Shown piece after piece: positions 47,659 to 56,329 of a stretch of DNA of 64,000 bases. Each line of letters starts with the position of its first letter. Within the stretch, counting starts at the first letter, position 1. The DNA is from Synechococcus sp. LTW-R (GTDB lineage Bacteria > Cyanobacteriota > Cyanobacteriia > PCC-6307 > Cyanobiaceae). The notes beneath the pieces were generated by a model that did not search any database, was not told the DNA's origin, and saw only the letters and a program-made list of their open reading frames with translations. The DNA lies in the NCBI RefSeq assembly GCF_014217875.1, contig NZ_CP059060.1, positions 2,170,001 to 2,234,000 on the forward strand, written 5' to 3'. A program made the translations under genes and the position numbers.

Positions 47659-48798
47659 TCAGCCGGGCTTGGCCCGGCAGAGATCGGTGATCAGCTTCTG
47701 CTCAAAGTCGCTCTGGGGGGCATCCCAGGTCTTCCAGGCCCCGGACTGGCCGGTGGCGTTCAGGCGCTTGGCGTTGCAGTTGATTGCCAGGTACAGGGGT
47801 TGCCCTTCGCTGTTCAGGCTCGGCGCCACGTAGCTGCCGCCCATGGACTGCCAATTGGCCCAATCCACCTGAAGGGGGCCATAGCTGCGCCAGTCCGGAG
47901 TGCTGCCGGCTGCGGTGTTGCTCGAGGGCTCCGCTTTCGCCACGACTGCCTTCGTGACGGCGGGCTTGGGATCCTCTCGCTTGGCGACTTCCGCCTTGGC
48001 GGGCTCAGGCTTCTTCTCAGGCTGGACAGTCGCGGTCGTGGAGGTCGTCGTTGCCGCGACCGTGGTGGCCACGGAGGGCTTGATGGCGACTTCGGTCTTC
48101 GTAATTGTGGGCTCCGCTTGTTTCACGGGAGTCGTGGCGGCCACCACGGCGGGCTTGGGCTTTGGCTTCGGTTTGGCCGCCACGGTCACCGCCGGCTTGG
48201 GCTTGGGCTTCGCCGCGACGGGTTGGGGCTTCGGCTTGGGCTTGCTGGTGCTGCGCAGGACCAGGGTGCTGCCGGCCATGACCTGGTTGGGGTTGCTGAT
48301 GCCATTGATGGCAATCAGGCGCTGCATCGAAACGCCGTAGCGGTCGGAGATTGTCGAGAGGCTTTCACCCGGCTGGACCTGGTGGGTCTTGGCGTTCTTG
48401 TTCACGGCCACCCGTGGGCGGGCGCTGGCACCCGGCACTTGGATGCGGCTGCCGGCCCAGAGGTCATTGGCGTCCCGAAGGCCATTCAGGCGAACGAGGC
48501 GATCGACGCTCGTGCCATAGCGGTCCGCGATTTCCGAGAGGGTCTCACCCGCTTTGACGGTGTAGTTGCCCGAGCCGCTACCGCTGTAGACGTTGCCGGG
48601 CACCTTGATGCGGCTGCCCGCCAAGAGGTCATTGGCATCTCGCAGACCGTTCATCTCCATCAGCCGATTGACCGACGTCCCGTAGCGATCGGCGATTTCG
48701 GAGAGGGTCTCACCGCGCTTGACCACCACCTCGCCGGCAACCCCCGGAAGGGGGAGCAGAAGGGCCAGGGCTAAGGCAGCTGCAGTGCGGCGGCGCAT
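47659..48798 (-). CDS. LysM-domain protein with Lys-Pro-rich linker
   Basis: From ATG 48798 this is 379 residues: a signal peptide (1-21), three LysM units (near residues 22-66, 75-120 and 138-182) with the repeated RYGTSV and TLSEIADRYG, a long Lys/Pro/Ala-Thr linker (about 190-290) and a conserved C-terminal domain (TPDWRSYGPLQVDWANW). LysM binds peptidoglycan; the C-terminal domain is unassigned. It is convergent with recQ, directly abutting. Confidence 0.88.
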   Translation of the reverse strand: MRRRTAAALALALLLPLPGVAGEVVVKRGETLSEIADRYGTSVNRLMEMNGLRDANDLLAGSRIKVPGNVYSGSGSGNYTVKAGETLSEIADRYGTSVDRLVRLNGLRDANDLWAGSRIQVPGASARPRVAVNKNAKTHQVQPGESLSTISDRYGVSMQRLIAINGISNPNQVMAGSTLVLRSTSKPKPKPQPVAAKPKPKPAVTVAAKPKPKPKPAVVAATTPVKQAEPTITKTEVAIKPSVATTVAATTTSTTATVQPEKKPEPAKAEVAKREDPKPAVTKAVVAKAEPSSNTAAGSTPDWRSYGPLQVDWANWQSMGGSYVAPSLNSEGQPLYLAINCNAKRLNATGQSGAWKTWDAPQSDFEQKLITDLCRAKPG

Positions 48799-48883
48799 TG
48801 GGTTAAACAACGGTCGACTGGGCGCACCATACGGGGCCTGGAGGCGGGCGCCAGTCCCTCTCCCATAAGGCATGGAAATAGCT

Positions 48884-50287
48884 TCAGCCCAGCAGTCGAC
48901 GCATCAAGGGGAGACGTCCGGCGTAGGGGGGGTAGCGGAAGGGCAAATCCAGGGCAAAGGGGCGTCGCAGAACGCTGCGGCGGTGGGAAAAGGTTTCGAA
49001 TCCCGCTTGGCCGTGATAAGCCCCCATGCCGCTGGCACCGACCCCTCCGAAGGGGAGTTCGGGAACCCCGACCTGCATCACGACATCGTTGAAGCAGACC
49101 CCACCGGAGCTGGTCTGCCGGAGCACGGTTTCCTGGTGCTGCATTGAGCGGCTGAAGAGATAGAGCGCGAGGGGTTTGGGACGTTGGTTGATCCACTGGA
49201 TCGCCTGCTGCACGTCATCCACCTCCAGCACCGGCAGCAGCGGCCCGAAGAGCTCCTCCTGCATCAGTGGGTCCTCGGGATCACGGACCGCGATCACGGT
49301 CGGGGCGATGCGCCTCCGCTCTGGGTCGCAGCTTCCCCCCAGCAGGATCTGACCCCGCTCTCGGGCTTGCTCCAGGAGTCCACTGAGCCGCTGGTATTGG
49401 GCGGCATTGACGATGGAGGCCAGGTCGCTGGAGTGCAGAGGCTCCTCCCCAAAGCACGCCGTGATGCGCTCCCCCAGGGCCTGGACCAAGGCCGCGCGGA
49501 TGCTGCGCTCCACCAGGAGATAGTCCGGGGCGATGCAGGTCTGACCGGCATTGAGGCACTTGCCCCAGACCAGTCGGCGGCTGGTGACCTCAAGGTCCGC
49601 ATCGCTGAGGACCACCGCCGGGCTCTTGCCGCCGAGCTCCAGGGTCACCGGGGTCAGGTGCTGCGCGGCGGCAGCCATCACGACCTTGCCGATGCGCTCA
49701 CCACCGGTGAAAAAGATGTGGTCAAACCGCTCAGCCAGCAGGGCTTGGGCGGTGTTCCCATCCCCTTGCACGACTTGGACGATCTCCGGCGGGAAGGCCT
49801 GCGTGATCAACGCGCTGATCAACGCGGCCGTAGCTAGGGCGTGCTCAGAGGGTTTGAGGATCGCGGTATTCCCGGCTGCCAGAGCGCTCACGAGGGGCTG
49901 AAGTGCCAGGTGGAACGGGTAATTCCAGGGGCCAATGATCAGGACACAGCCCAAGGGCTCGGCGATGACCTCAGCCCGTCCCGGCCGTTGGCTCACGGGC
50001 ACGCTGACCGTCTTGGGGGCCATCCAGCGCCGCAGTCGCTTGCGGCAGAGGTTGATCTCCTGGCGCACCGCGACGACCTCGAAGTAGGCCTCCACATCGG
50101 GCTTGCCCAGGTCGCTGGCCAGGGCGGCTAGCACGGCATCACTGTTGGCGCTGAGGGCGGCTTCGAGCCGATCGAGCTGCTCCAGGCGCCATTGCAGGGG
50201 TCGGCTCGTGCCGTCGCTGATCAGCTGACGCATCGCGGCGATGGGGGCACTCAGCTGGAGCACGGGACAAGAGAAGCGCTTGGTCAC
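48884..50287 (-). CDS. Aldehyde dehydrogenase
   Basis: This 467-residue protein has CVLIIGPWNYPFHL, the VTLELGGKSPAVVL motif with the catalytic base Glu, and the active-site Cys in LNAGQTCIAPDYLLVE, so it is a class 3-like ALDH. It oxidises aldehydes with NAD(P)+, as in membrane-lipid aldehyde detoxification; substrate not given by sequence. An N-terminal MRQLISDG is an alternative start. Confidence 0.88.
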   Translation of the reverse strand: MTKRFSCPVLQLSAPIAAMRQLISDGTSRPLQWRLEQLDRLEAALSANSDAVLAALASDLGKPDVEAYFEVVAVRQEINLCRKRLRRWMAPKTVSVPVSQRPGRAEVIAEPLGCVLIIGPWNYPFHLALQPLVSALAAGNTAILKPSEHALATAALISALITQAFPPEIVQVVQGDGNTAQALLAERFDHIFFTGGERIGKVVMAAAAQHLTPVTLELGGKSPAVVLSDADLEVTSRRLVWGKCLNAGQTCIAPDYLLVERSIRAALVQALGERITACFGEEPLHSSDLASIVNAAQYQRLSGLLEQARERGQILLGGSCDPERRRIAPTVIAVRDPEDPLMQEELFGPLLPVLEVDDVQQAIQWINQRPKPLALYLFSRSMQHQETVLRQTSSGGVCFNDVVMQVGVPELPFGGVGASGMGAYHGQAGFETFSHRRSVLRRPFALDLPFRYPPYAGRLPLMRRLLG

Positions 50288-50315
50288 CCTATGGACCGCA
50301 GCGGAACCCCCGTGG

Positions 50316-50552
50316 TCAGGACTTCTCCAGGAAGCCCTTGCTTGGGGTCTTCTCTGCGGTGGTTGTGGTCACCGGAGGGCCTGAAACCTTGGCTTCGATC
50401 CAGCGGGAGAAGACATAGATGCCGATGAACATCGGCACGTAAATCACGCCAGCGCTGCGCTGGTCCAAATCCAACTGGCTGACCACGGCGACGCCAGCGC
50501 TGCTCAGCGCGAAGTAGATCAAGACTCGGCGCAGAGCGAGCGACTTCAGCAT
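50316..50552 (-). CDS. Small two-helix membrane protein
   Basis: This 78-residue protein has LIYFALSSAGVAVVSQLDL and AGVIYVPMFIGIYVFSRWIEA, two membrane helices, then a Thr/Lys-rich tail. No family is recognised. It lies 28 bases upstream of the aldehyde dehydrogenase on the same strand. Confidence 0.6.
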   Translation of the reverse strand: MLKSLALRRVLIYFALSSAGVAVVSQLDLDQRSAGVIYVPMFIGIYVFSRWIEAKVSGPPVTTTTAEKTPSKGFLEKS

Positions 50553-50699
50553 CCGTTGGAGGGCTGTGGGGTCTTCAGCATTTCACGCGCGCGGATTGCT
50601 AGGGCTCCCCTGGTCCACAAAACCCGTGTGTTTTCTTCCCTGTGCTCCCTCTGATTGCAAGAGGATTTCACTCAATCAAGGCTTTGTGATTACTAGGCG

Positions 50700-50731
50700 C
50701 AAAAACTGCCGTCTTCTCGGGAAGACGGCAG
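50700..50731 (-). terminator. Second terminator downstream of the tRNA pair
   Basis: CTGCCGTCTTC (50706-50716) and GAAGACGGCAG (50721-50731) form an 11-bp perfect stem, followed on the minus strand by TTTTTG. It lies about 84 bases beyond the tRNA-Thr terminator with no gene between them. Confidence 0.7.
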
Positions 50732-50814
50732 GTGAGTCAACGGAGGACCAAGACGATTTGGGAGCCGGAAGATGTAGCCCTGAGCGATGAATCCATTTGT
50801 CCCCTTAACAGGCA

Positions 50815-50840
50815 CAAAAAAACCGGCTCGAAAGCCGGTG
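50815..50840 (-). terminator. Terminator after tRNA-Thr
   Basis: ACCGGCT and AGCCGGT arms with loop TTCG (50823-50839) are followed by T7 on the minus strand (50822-50816). It lies about 45 bases downstream of tRNA-Thr. Confidence 0.82.
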
Positions 50841-50882
50841 GGATGACAAGTCTGGTGCCGCTTGACTTGTCGGTGTTTTGGA

Positions 50883-50954
<72 letters not shown>

Positions 50955-50964
50955 ATGTGGAAGG

Positions 50965-51046
50965 TGGGCCGGGTTGGATTTGAACCAACGTAGGCAGAGC
51001 CAGCGGATTTACAGTCCGCCCCCATTAACCACTCGGGCACCGACCC
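50965..51046 (-). tRNA. tRNA-Tyr (GUA)
   Basis: 82-base class II tRNA on the minus strand: GGGTCGG with CCGGCCC and discriminator A, anticodon loop CTGTAAA (GTA), a long variable arm TGGCTCTGCCTACG, and T-arm GGTTCAAATCC. Likely co-transcribed with tRNA-Thr. Confidence 0.95.
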
Positions 51047-51138
51047 GAACCACACCTCAAGAACTTACCAGCCGGTGGGGCCCCTCTAGGCACTCTCCCT
51101 ACGATCGCCGCAGTGGACCTTGACCTTGGCCGGCTCCG

Positions 51139-51579
51139 ATGCACCTGCTGTTGCTGAACGGCCCCAACCTCAACCTGTTGGGGCAGCGCGAGCCGGGGCT
51201 CTACGGCGCCGACACCTTGGAGGCCATCGAGCAGCGCCTGAGCGCTGAAGCCGGCGATCTGGGCGTTGCGCTCACCTGCTTCCAGAGCAACCACGAAGGG
51301 GCCCTTGTCGACCGGATCCATCAGGCCCGCGGCCAGGTGGATGGAATCTTGATCAACGCCGGGGCCTTCACCCACACCTCCGTTGCCCTGCGGGACGCTC
51401 TGCTGGGGGTCGCGATTCCCTATGTGGAGCTTCACCTGAGCAACGTCCATGCCCGCGAGGCCTTCCGGCATCACTCCTATCTGGCGGATCAGGCGCTAGG
51501 GGTGATCAGCGGCTTTGGTCCCGCCAGCTACTCCTTGGCGCTGCAGGGTTTGGTGACCAAGTTGCGGACCGTGTCATGA
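51139..51579 (+). CDS. aroQ: 3-dehydroquinate dehydratase, type II
   Basis: This 146-residue protein begins [21 protein letters not shown], has [35 protein letters not shown] and [18 protein letters not shown], all type II DHQase motifs with the catalytic Tyr near residue 22 and His in the HLSN segment. It makes 3-dehydroshikimate. It overlaps miaE by 4 bases. Confidence 0.95.
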   Translation: MHLLLLNGPNLNLLGQREPGLYGADTLEAIEQRLSAEAGDLGVALTCFQSNHEGALVDRIHQARGQVDGILINAGAFTHTSVALRDALLGVAIPYVELHLSNVHAREAFRHHSYLADQALGVISGFGPASYSLALQGLVTKLRTVS

Positions 51580-52208
51580 CGGTGGTCCTTCAGAGCCAGA
51601 CGGCACGGGTGAAATGGTTGGCGGCCCCGAGTTCCCAGGCTTGGTTGGAGCAGGCCGTGGCACGCCCGGATTTGGTCTTGATCGATCACGCCCACTGCGA
51701 GCGCAAGGCGGCCGGGGTGGCCGTGCAGTTGATGTTTCGCTACCCCTCCGATGAGCAATTGGGGGAGCAGCTCAGCGCCCTGGCCCGCGAAGAGTTGGAG
51801 CACTTTGAGCAGGTCCTGGCCCTGTTGCAGCGCCGCGGCATTCCCTTGAAGACGCTGCCGGCCCCCGCCTATGGCTCCAGCCTGATGGCGCAGGTCCGCA
51901 AGGCCGAACCGCAACGGATGCTCGACACCTTCTTGGTGGCGGGCTTGATCGAGGCCCGCAGCCATGAGCGCATGGCCCTGTTGGCGGCCCAGAGCCCGGA
52001 CCCCGAACTTCAGGCGCTGTACGGCGAGCTGCTCGCCAGTGAGGCGCGGCACTTCGGCCTGTATTGGGTGCTGTGCGAGCAGCGTTTCGGTCGCGAGGTC
52101 ACCGTGGAGCGGCTTCAGGAGTTGGCGGCTGTCGAAGCCGAGGCCCTGAGTGGCAGCTTGGAGCGTCCCGACCTGGTGCGGATGCACTCGGTGGGAATCG
52201 GGATCTAG
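51576..52208 (+). CDS. miaE: tRNA-(ms2io6A)-hydroxylase
   Basis: This 210-residue ferritin-like di-iron protein has [30 protein letters not shown] and [11 protein letters not shown], then [11 protein letters not shown], with Glu/His ligands in the paired E-x-x-H motifs. It hydroxylates the modified adenosine 37 of tRNAs. It overlaps aroQ and converges with mtnD by 4 bases. Confidence 0.88.
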   Translation: MTVVLQSQTARVKWLAAPSSQAWLEQAVARPDLVLIDHAHCERKAAGVAVQLMFRYPSDEQLGEQLSALAREELEHFEQVLALLQRRGIPLKTLPAPAYGSSLMAQVRKAEPQRMLDTFLVAGLIEARSHERMALLAAQSPDPELQALYGELLASEARHFGLYWVLCEQRFGREVTVERLQELAAVEAEALSGSLERPDLVRMHSVGIGI

Positions 52209-52753
52209 CTCAGGCGGGGGAAGCGATCCGCGATTGGGTCGCCGCTGAATTGCGCGACCCAACCTTCGGGGTTGTCGAAGAAGCGAATGGCGCAGAAGGA
52301 GGGTTCGGCGCCCATGTCGAACCAGTGCTTGGTGCCGGCGGGAACGCTGATCCAGTCATCGGCTTCGCAGAGCACCTGCAGGACTTCCTCGCCGAGATGC
52401 AGGCAGAACAGCCCGCGACCTTCGACGAAAAAGCGCACCTCGTCTTCGGCGTGGGTGTGCTCTGAGAGGAACTTCTGGCGGAGTGCTTCGCGATCGGGGT
52501 GATCCGGGGTCATCCGGATGGCATCGACGGTGGGATAGCTGCCGCGCGCTTGCACCGCCTGGATCTCTTGGGCATAGGCGGCGAGGACCGCATCGGGGCC
52601 GGCTCCGGCGGGGATCTCGGCGCGGGCTGGCCAGCGCTCAAAGCCGATGCCGCGTTCGGCGAGTTCAGCGGCAATGACGGTTGGATCGTTGGTGGTCAGC
52701 TTGGGCAGCTGCGCGGCCTCGCCCGTGGCGTCGAACACCTGCAGGTCGCTCAT
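52205..52753 (-). CDS. mtnD: Acireductone dioxygenase
   Basis: This 182-residue cupin has EHTHAEDEVRFFVEGRGLF, in which two His and one Glu bind the metal, then the last His in AGTKHWFDMG. It cleaves acireductone to 2-oxo-4-methylthiobutyrate (iron form), the step after MtnC. mtnBC lie 9 kb away, so the pathway is split. Confidence 0.93.
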   Translation of the reverse strand: MSDLQVFDATGEAAQLPKLTTNDPTVIAAELAERGIGFERWPARAEIPAGAGPDAVLAAYAQEIQAVQARGSYPTVDAIRMTPDHPDREALRQKFLSEHTHAEDEVRFFVEGRGLFCLHLGEEVLQVLCEADDWISVPAGTKHWFDMGAEPSFCAIRFFDNPEGWVAQFSGDPIADRFPRLS

Positions 52754-52809
52754 CGCTCATCCCGCTGAGTGGCATCAGCCTAGAAAGGGGCCGACTGAGC
52801 CCCCTGTCC

Positions 52810-53568
52810 ATGCGCCCCAGCCCTGCCGCGGCAGTCACCCTGGTGGGGGTTGGTCCCGGTGCCCCCAACCTGTTGACCCTGGCGGCGGTTCAGGCCATCG
52901 AGTCCGCGGACGTTGTCGCCTATCCGGTCGCGCGCGCCGACGCCGAGGGCATGGCGGCGCAGATTGCCGCGCCGTGGATCACGGCGGAACAGCGGCGTCT
53001 GCCCCTGCTCTTCCCAATGGTGGCTGAGGCCGAGCCGCGGCAGCAGGCCTGGCGTGAGGCCGCCGATGCCCTGGCGGCCGAGGCGGAGCGGGGGCTGGCG
53101 GTGGTCTTGCTCTGCGAGGGGGATGCCTCCCTGTTCGCGAGCTGCTCCTACGCCCTGTTGGCCTTGGCCGATCGCCATCCCTCGGTTCCGGTGGCCGTCA
53201 TTCCAGGCATCACGGCCGCGGCTGCGGCCGCGGCGGCCGCTTCCGGTCAGGGCCTGCCCTGGCCCCTGGCCCTGCAGCAGGAGGGGCTGTTGATTCGACC
53301 CACTCCCGAGACCCCCGCTGAGCTCGAGGCTTTGCTGGATTGGGCCGCTGCTCAACAGGCGGTGTTGGCGTTGCTGAAGTTGGGCCGCCGCTGGCGCTGG
53401 GTGCAGCCGCAGCTGGAGCGGCGCGGACTGCTTGGCAGCAGCCTGTTCGCCCAACGGGTGGGCTGGCCCGATCAGCTCTTGGCCCGCGCGGATGCGATCA
53501 CGGCCGATGAGCAGCCTTACTTTTCACTCCTGCTGATCCGTCAGGGTTGGCCTGAGGTTCTGCCCTGA
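52810..53568 (+). CDS. cobI: Precorrin-2 C20-methyltransferase
   Basis: From ATG 52810 this is 252 residues of the SAM-dependent tetrapyrrole methylase fold: VTLVGVGPGAPNLLTLAAVQ, VVLLCEGDASLFASCSYA and VIPGITAAAAAAAAASGQG, which fits CobI. It adds a methyl at C20 of precorrin-2 in cobalamin synthesis. It precedes the DUF4079 gene by 5 bases. Confidence 0.85.
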   Translation: MRPSPAAAVTLVGVGPGAPNLLTLAAVQAIESADVVAYPVARADAEGMAAQIAAPWITAEQRRLPLLFPMVAEAEPRQQAWREAADALAAEAERGLAVVLLCEGDASLFASCSYALLALADRHPSVPVAVIPGITAAAAAAAAASGQGLPWPLALQQEGLLIRPTPETPAELEALLDWAAAQQAVLALLKLGRRWRWVQPQLERRGLLGSSLFAQRVGWPDQLLARADAITADEQPYFSLLLIRQGWPEVLP

Positions 53569-53573
53569 ATGCC

Positions 53574-54215
53574 ATGAGCACCATCGACTGGTTCGCCCTG
53601 CTGCACCCGGTGCTGGTGATCCTCTTCGTCTATCCCTTGATGGGGGCGACGGTGCGCCTGGGGTTGCTCGTGCGCGAGAAGCGCCTGGGGATCACCAAAC
53701 AGCCCGAGCCGGTGCCCCAGGAGCACGCGGACCATGGCCTCTGGCTGACGGTGGGCGTGATCGTTGCCGTGCTGATTGCCCTGGTCTATTCCTTCAGCAA
53801 GGCCTACCTGGAGGCCGGCGCGGACTTCAGCGGCGGCGTCAGTCGTTTGGCGCTGTTGCTGTTGGTCTCGGCCGGGTCCTTGGTGGCCCTGGCGGCGCTC
53901 CTGCGGGTGCGTCGCGCCCTGTGGCGAGCCATCTTTGCGCTGCTCTGCTGGGCCGGCGTTCTGGGTTTGGGCAGTCAGCCTGAGATCTGGCGGCTCTCGG
54001 ACAACCCCTTCAGCGCTGGCTTCTGGAGCTCCCACTATTGGGCCGGGGTGCTCCTGAGCGGCCTGATGCTGTTCACCCTCTCGGCGCGGCCTGAGATCAA
54101 GCGCATCCCTCGGCTGCGGCAGCTGCACATCAGCGCCAACGTGCTGATCCTCCTGTTGTTTGCCGTCCAAGGGGTGAGCGGCACCCGCGACTTCTTGCAG
54201 ATCGGCGGCCACTAG
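53574..54215 (+). CDS. DUF4079 membrane protein
   Basis: This 213-residue protein has about 5 helices with HPVLVILFVYPLMGATVRLG, SSHYWAGVLLSGLMLFTL and LRQLHISANVLILLLF. His residues in the helices recall cytochrome b561-like heme sites, but DUF4079 has no assigned function. It overlaps the dus stop by 4 bases. Confidence 0.78.
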   Translation: MSTIDWFALLHPVLVILFVYPLMGATVRLGLLVREKRLGITKQPEPVPQEHADHGLWLTVGVIVAVLIALVYSFSKAYLEAGADFSGGVSRLALLLLVSAGSLVALAALLRVRRALWRAIFALLCWAGVLGLGSQPEIWRLSDNPFSAGFWSSHYWAGVLLSGLMLFTLSARPEIKRIPRLRQLHISANVLILLLFAVQGVSGTRDFLQIGGH

Positions 54216-55219
54216 GCCGAGAGAGCCGCGGCGGTGCGATCCAGCAGCGCCACCGCTTCGGCAGGGGTCGGTGCGCGCATCAGGGCGTGACGCAGCTGGG
54301 GTGCTCCGGTGAAGCCGTTGCAGGTCCAGCCCATGTGTTTGCGGGCAATGAGGAGTCCGTGGTCGCCTTTGGCTGCCACGAGGGCTTCCAGCTGTTCTTT
54401 GGCCAGCAGCACCCGCTCGAGTGGTGTGGGCTCCTCGGGGATCGACCGGCCGCTGAGGGCCGCATCGATCTGGCCCACCAGCCAAGGGGCCCCCATGCTG
54501 CCCCGGCCCACCATCACCCCATCGGCTCCCGTTTGCTCCAGGCAGCGCAGGGCATCGGCGGCGGAATTGACATCGCCATTGGCGATGACCGGGATCGCGA
54601 GGGCCCGTTTGACCGCGGCGATGGCCTCCCAATCCGCGCTTCCTTTAAAGGCCTGCTCGCGGGTGCGCCCATGGAGGGTGAGCAATTGGGCCCCGGCGTT
54701 CTCGAGCTGCCGGCACCAGGCCACCGGGTTCAGGTCGCTGCCGCACCAGCCCAGCCGGGTCTTCACGGTGACCGGGATCGAGACCGCCGCTGCGACCGTC
54801 TCCACAATCCGGCTGGCCAGGTCGGGCTCGCGGATCAGTCCGCTGCCACCACCTTTTTTGGCGATCTTTTTGACCGGGCAGCCCATGTTGATGTCGATCA
54901 GGAAAGCCCCGGCGGCTTCCGCCCTGCGGGCGGCATCGGCCATGGATTGCGGCCGGTAATCAAACAGCTGCACCCCGATCGGACCCTGTTCGAGGGCGAG
55001 CTCCTCTACCTTTTGCAGGCCATGGCCCAGCTCCAGGCTGGTGGCGTTGACCATCTCGGTGAACAGCAGGGCATCGGGGGCCCAGCGGCGCACCAGACCC
55101 CGGAAGATCCGATCACTCACCCCGGCGAGCGGCGACTGCAGGGCGCGGCAGCGCAGCTCCCGCGCTGCCCCACGGCCGGGGAGTTGGAGCGGAGCGCTGG
55201 AGAGGGTGGGCGTGATCAT
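54212..55219 (-). CDS. tRNA-dihydrouridine synthase
   Basis: This 335-residue flavoprotein has SPLAGVSDRIFRGLVRRWAP, INMGCPVKKIAKKGGGSGLI with the catalytic Cys, and PVIANGDVNSAADALRCL, DGVMVGRGSMGAPWL. It reduces uridine to dihydrouridine in tRNA; DusA, DusB or DusC cannot be picked. It is divergent from the DUF1823 gene. Confidence 0.9.
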   Translation of the reverse strand: MITPTLSSAPLQLPGRGAARELRCRALQSPLAGVSDRIFRGLVRRWAPDALLFTEMVNATSLELGHGLQKVEELALEQGPIGVQLFDYRPQSMADAARRAEAAGAFLIDINMGCPVKKIAKKGGGSGLIREPDLASRIVETVAAAVSIPVTVKTRLGWCGSDLNPVAWCRQLENAGAQLLTLHGRTREQAFKGSADWEAIAAVKRALAIPVIANGDVNSAADALRCLEQTGADGVMVGRGSMGAPWLVGQIDAALSGRSIPEEPTPLERVLLAKEQLEALVAAKGDHGLLIARKHMGWTCNGFTGAPQLRHALMRAPTPAEAVALLDRTAAALSA

Positions 55220-55247
55220 GGTGATCCGATTCTCGGACTCCAGGTCG

Positions 55248-55703
55248 ATGCCCGTTCCCTACCCCCTCAGTCGCGAGCTCTTGGAGGCGGTCCTGGAGGA
55301 CCGCACCAGCGACCGTTTCGTCTGCGAATTGATCTGGCCGCGCCTGGGATACGAGCCCGATGGCGCGGGGATCTGGAGCGCCGGCCCAGAGACGGAGGCC
55401 AGCTGGCTGGAGTCCTTCCCCACTGAGCCGCAGTTCATTGCCGAGCGTCCAGCCAGCGTGGCCTTAACCCGATCGGTCCCTAAGCCCTTCAAGCAATTGC
55501 TGAAGGAGCAGCTGGGTTTCGGGGGCTACAAGATCGGCGGCCTCTATCCCCGCCGGACCCGCCGGGCGACCGCCGTGAATTGGCTGTTGGCCCACTTGGC
55601 GCAGCGGGGCGAGCCCCTGCCCGTCAGCGGGCCGATGCCTTCGCTGTTGGATCAACCGGCCGATCCAGTCCAGGGGCATCCGGGCGATCTGCCGATTGCC
55701 TGA
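55248..55703 (+). CDS. DUF1823 protein
   Basis: From ATG 55248 this is 151 residues, PVPYPLSRELLEAVLEDRTS, with FVCELIWPRLGYEPDG and KEQLGFGGYKIGGLYPRRTRR. This fits DUF1823 of cyanobacteria; no role known. An ATG at 55218 overlaps the dus start. Its 3' end is overlapped on the other strand by the small membrane-protein candidate. Confidence 0.75.
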   Translation: MPVPYPLSRELLEAVLEDRTSDRFVCELIWPRLGYEPDGAGIWSAGPETEASWLESFPTEPQFIAERPASVALTRSVPKPFKQLLKEQLGFGGYKIGGLYPRRTRRATAVNWLLAHLAQRGEPLPVSGPMPSLLDQPADPVQGHPGDLPIA

Positions 55704-55803
55704 TCCCCAGCTGGTGGGCAGGCAGCGCCAAGACCCACAGGCCGACGATCAACAGCTCCAAGCTCAGGAGCTGCAGGATCCGGCTGGGACTCCCCTCCCG
55801 CAT
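55624..55803 (-). CDS. Candidate 59-residue small membrane protein
   Basis: From ATG 55803 the minus strand encodes 59 residues with one hydrophobic helix, ILQLLSLELLIVGLWVLALP, then a polar tail. The ATG is 2 bases after the L,D-transpeptidase stop (TGACCATG), so translation may be coupled. It overlaps DUF1823 antisense by about 80 bases. It is short; I support it by helix and placement only. Confidence 0.4.
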   Translation of the reverse strand: MREGSPSRILQLLSLELLIVGLWVLALPAHQLGIRQSADRPDAPGLDRPVDPTAKASAR

Positions 55804-55805
55804 GG

Positions 55806-56189
55806 TCAGGCCTGGATGCTGACGGGCGTTCCTTTGGGTGTGTTCTCAAACAACCAGCGGGCATGGGGGCTGGGAATGCGGATGCAGCCATGGCTGCGGG
55901 GCACGCCAAAGGCTTCGTTGGCCTGCTCCTGCCAAGGAGCCCCATGCATGCAGATCATTCCGTTCTGGGTGATGCACATGGCCCAGGGCACATTCGGGGC
56001 GACATAGCCCCGGCCGCGCATGGTCACGCTCCGGTACTTGTCGTAGACCTGGCCCACTCCCATCGGTGTGGGTGTGGCGCCTTTGCCACTGCTCACCAGC
56101 ACCGTGCGAACGAGCTCTTGTTGTTGGTTGTAGACGTAGAGCTTCTGGTCGGAGAGATCGACCACGATCGAGGCAATCAGTTCCACCAT
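55806..56189 (-). CDS. L,D-transpeptidase (YkuD) domain protein
   Basis: This 127-residue protein has IVVDLSDQKLYVYNQQQELV, YVAPNVPWAMCITQ and the catalytic SHGCIRI (His-Cys-Arg), the YkuD active site. It could cross-link peptidoglycan 3-3 or attach lipoprotein. No signal peptide is seen from ATG 56189, which is odd for a wall enzyme; an upstream start with an export signal is not visible. Confidence 0.85.
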   Translation of the reverse strand: MVELIASIVVDLSDQKLYVYNQQQELVRTVLVSSGKGATPTPMGVGQVYDKYRSVTMRGRGYVAPNVPWAMCITQNGMICMHGAPWQEQANEAFGVPRSHGCIRIPSPHARWLFENTPKGTPVSIQA

Positions 56190-56329
56190 CGCGGGAGACC
56201 GCCGTCGGGCGGGGGACAGAACACCCTCCCTCTAGCGAGACTCGCCTGGTCTCGTTTTGAGACTAGCGGAAAGATTTTCGCTTCTGCCGGCCTGTAGGGT
56301 CGGAATACGGCAGTTGTTGCGATAACTCT

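Larger units (their letters stand above)
50553..50882. other. Intergenic region with two minus-strand terminators
   Basis: No protein gene is supported here. Two intrinsic terminators point to the minus strand (50700-50731 and 50815-50840). The 84 bases between them are unexplained. Confidence 0.5.

Noticed and set aside
50566-50790. 74-codon plus-strand frame in the gap before the tRNAs
   Set aside because: No motif, and it passes through the 50700 terminator stem.
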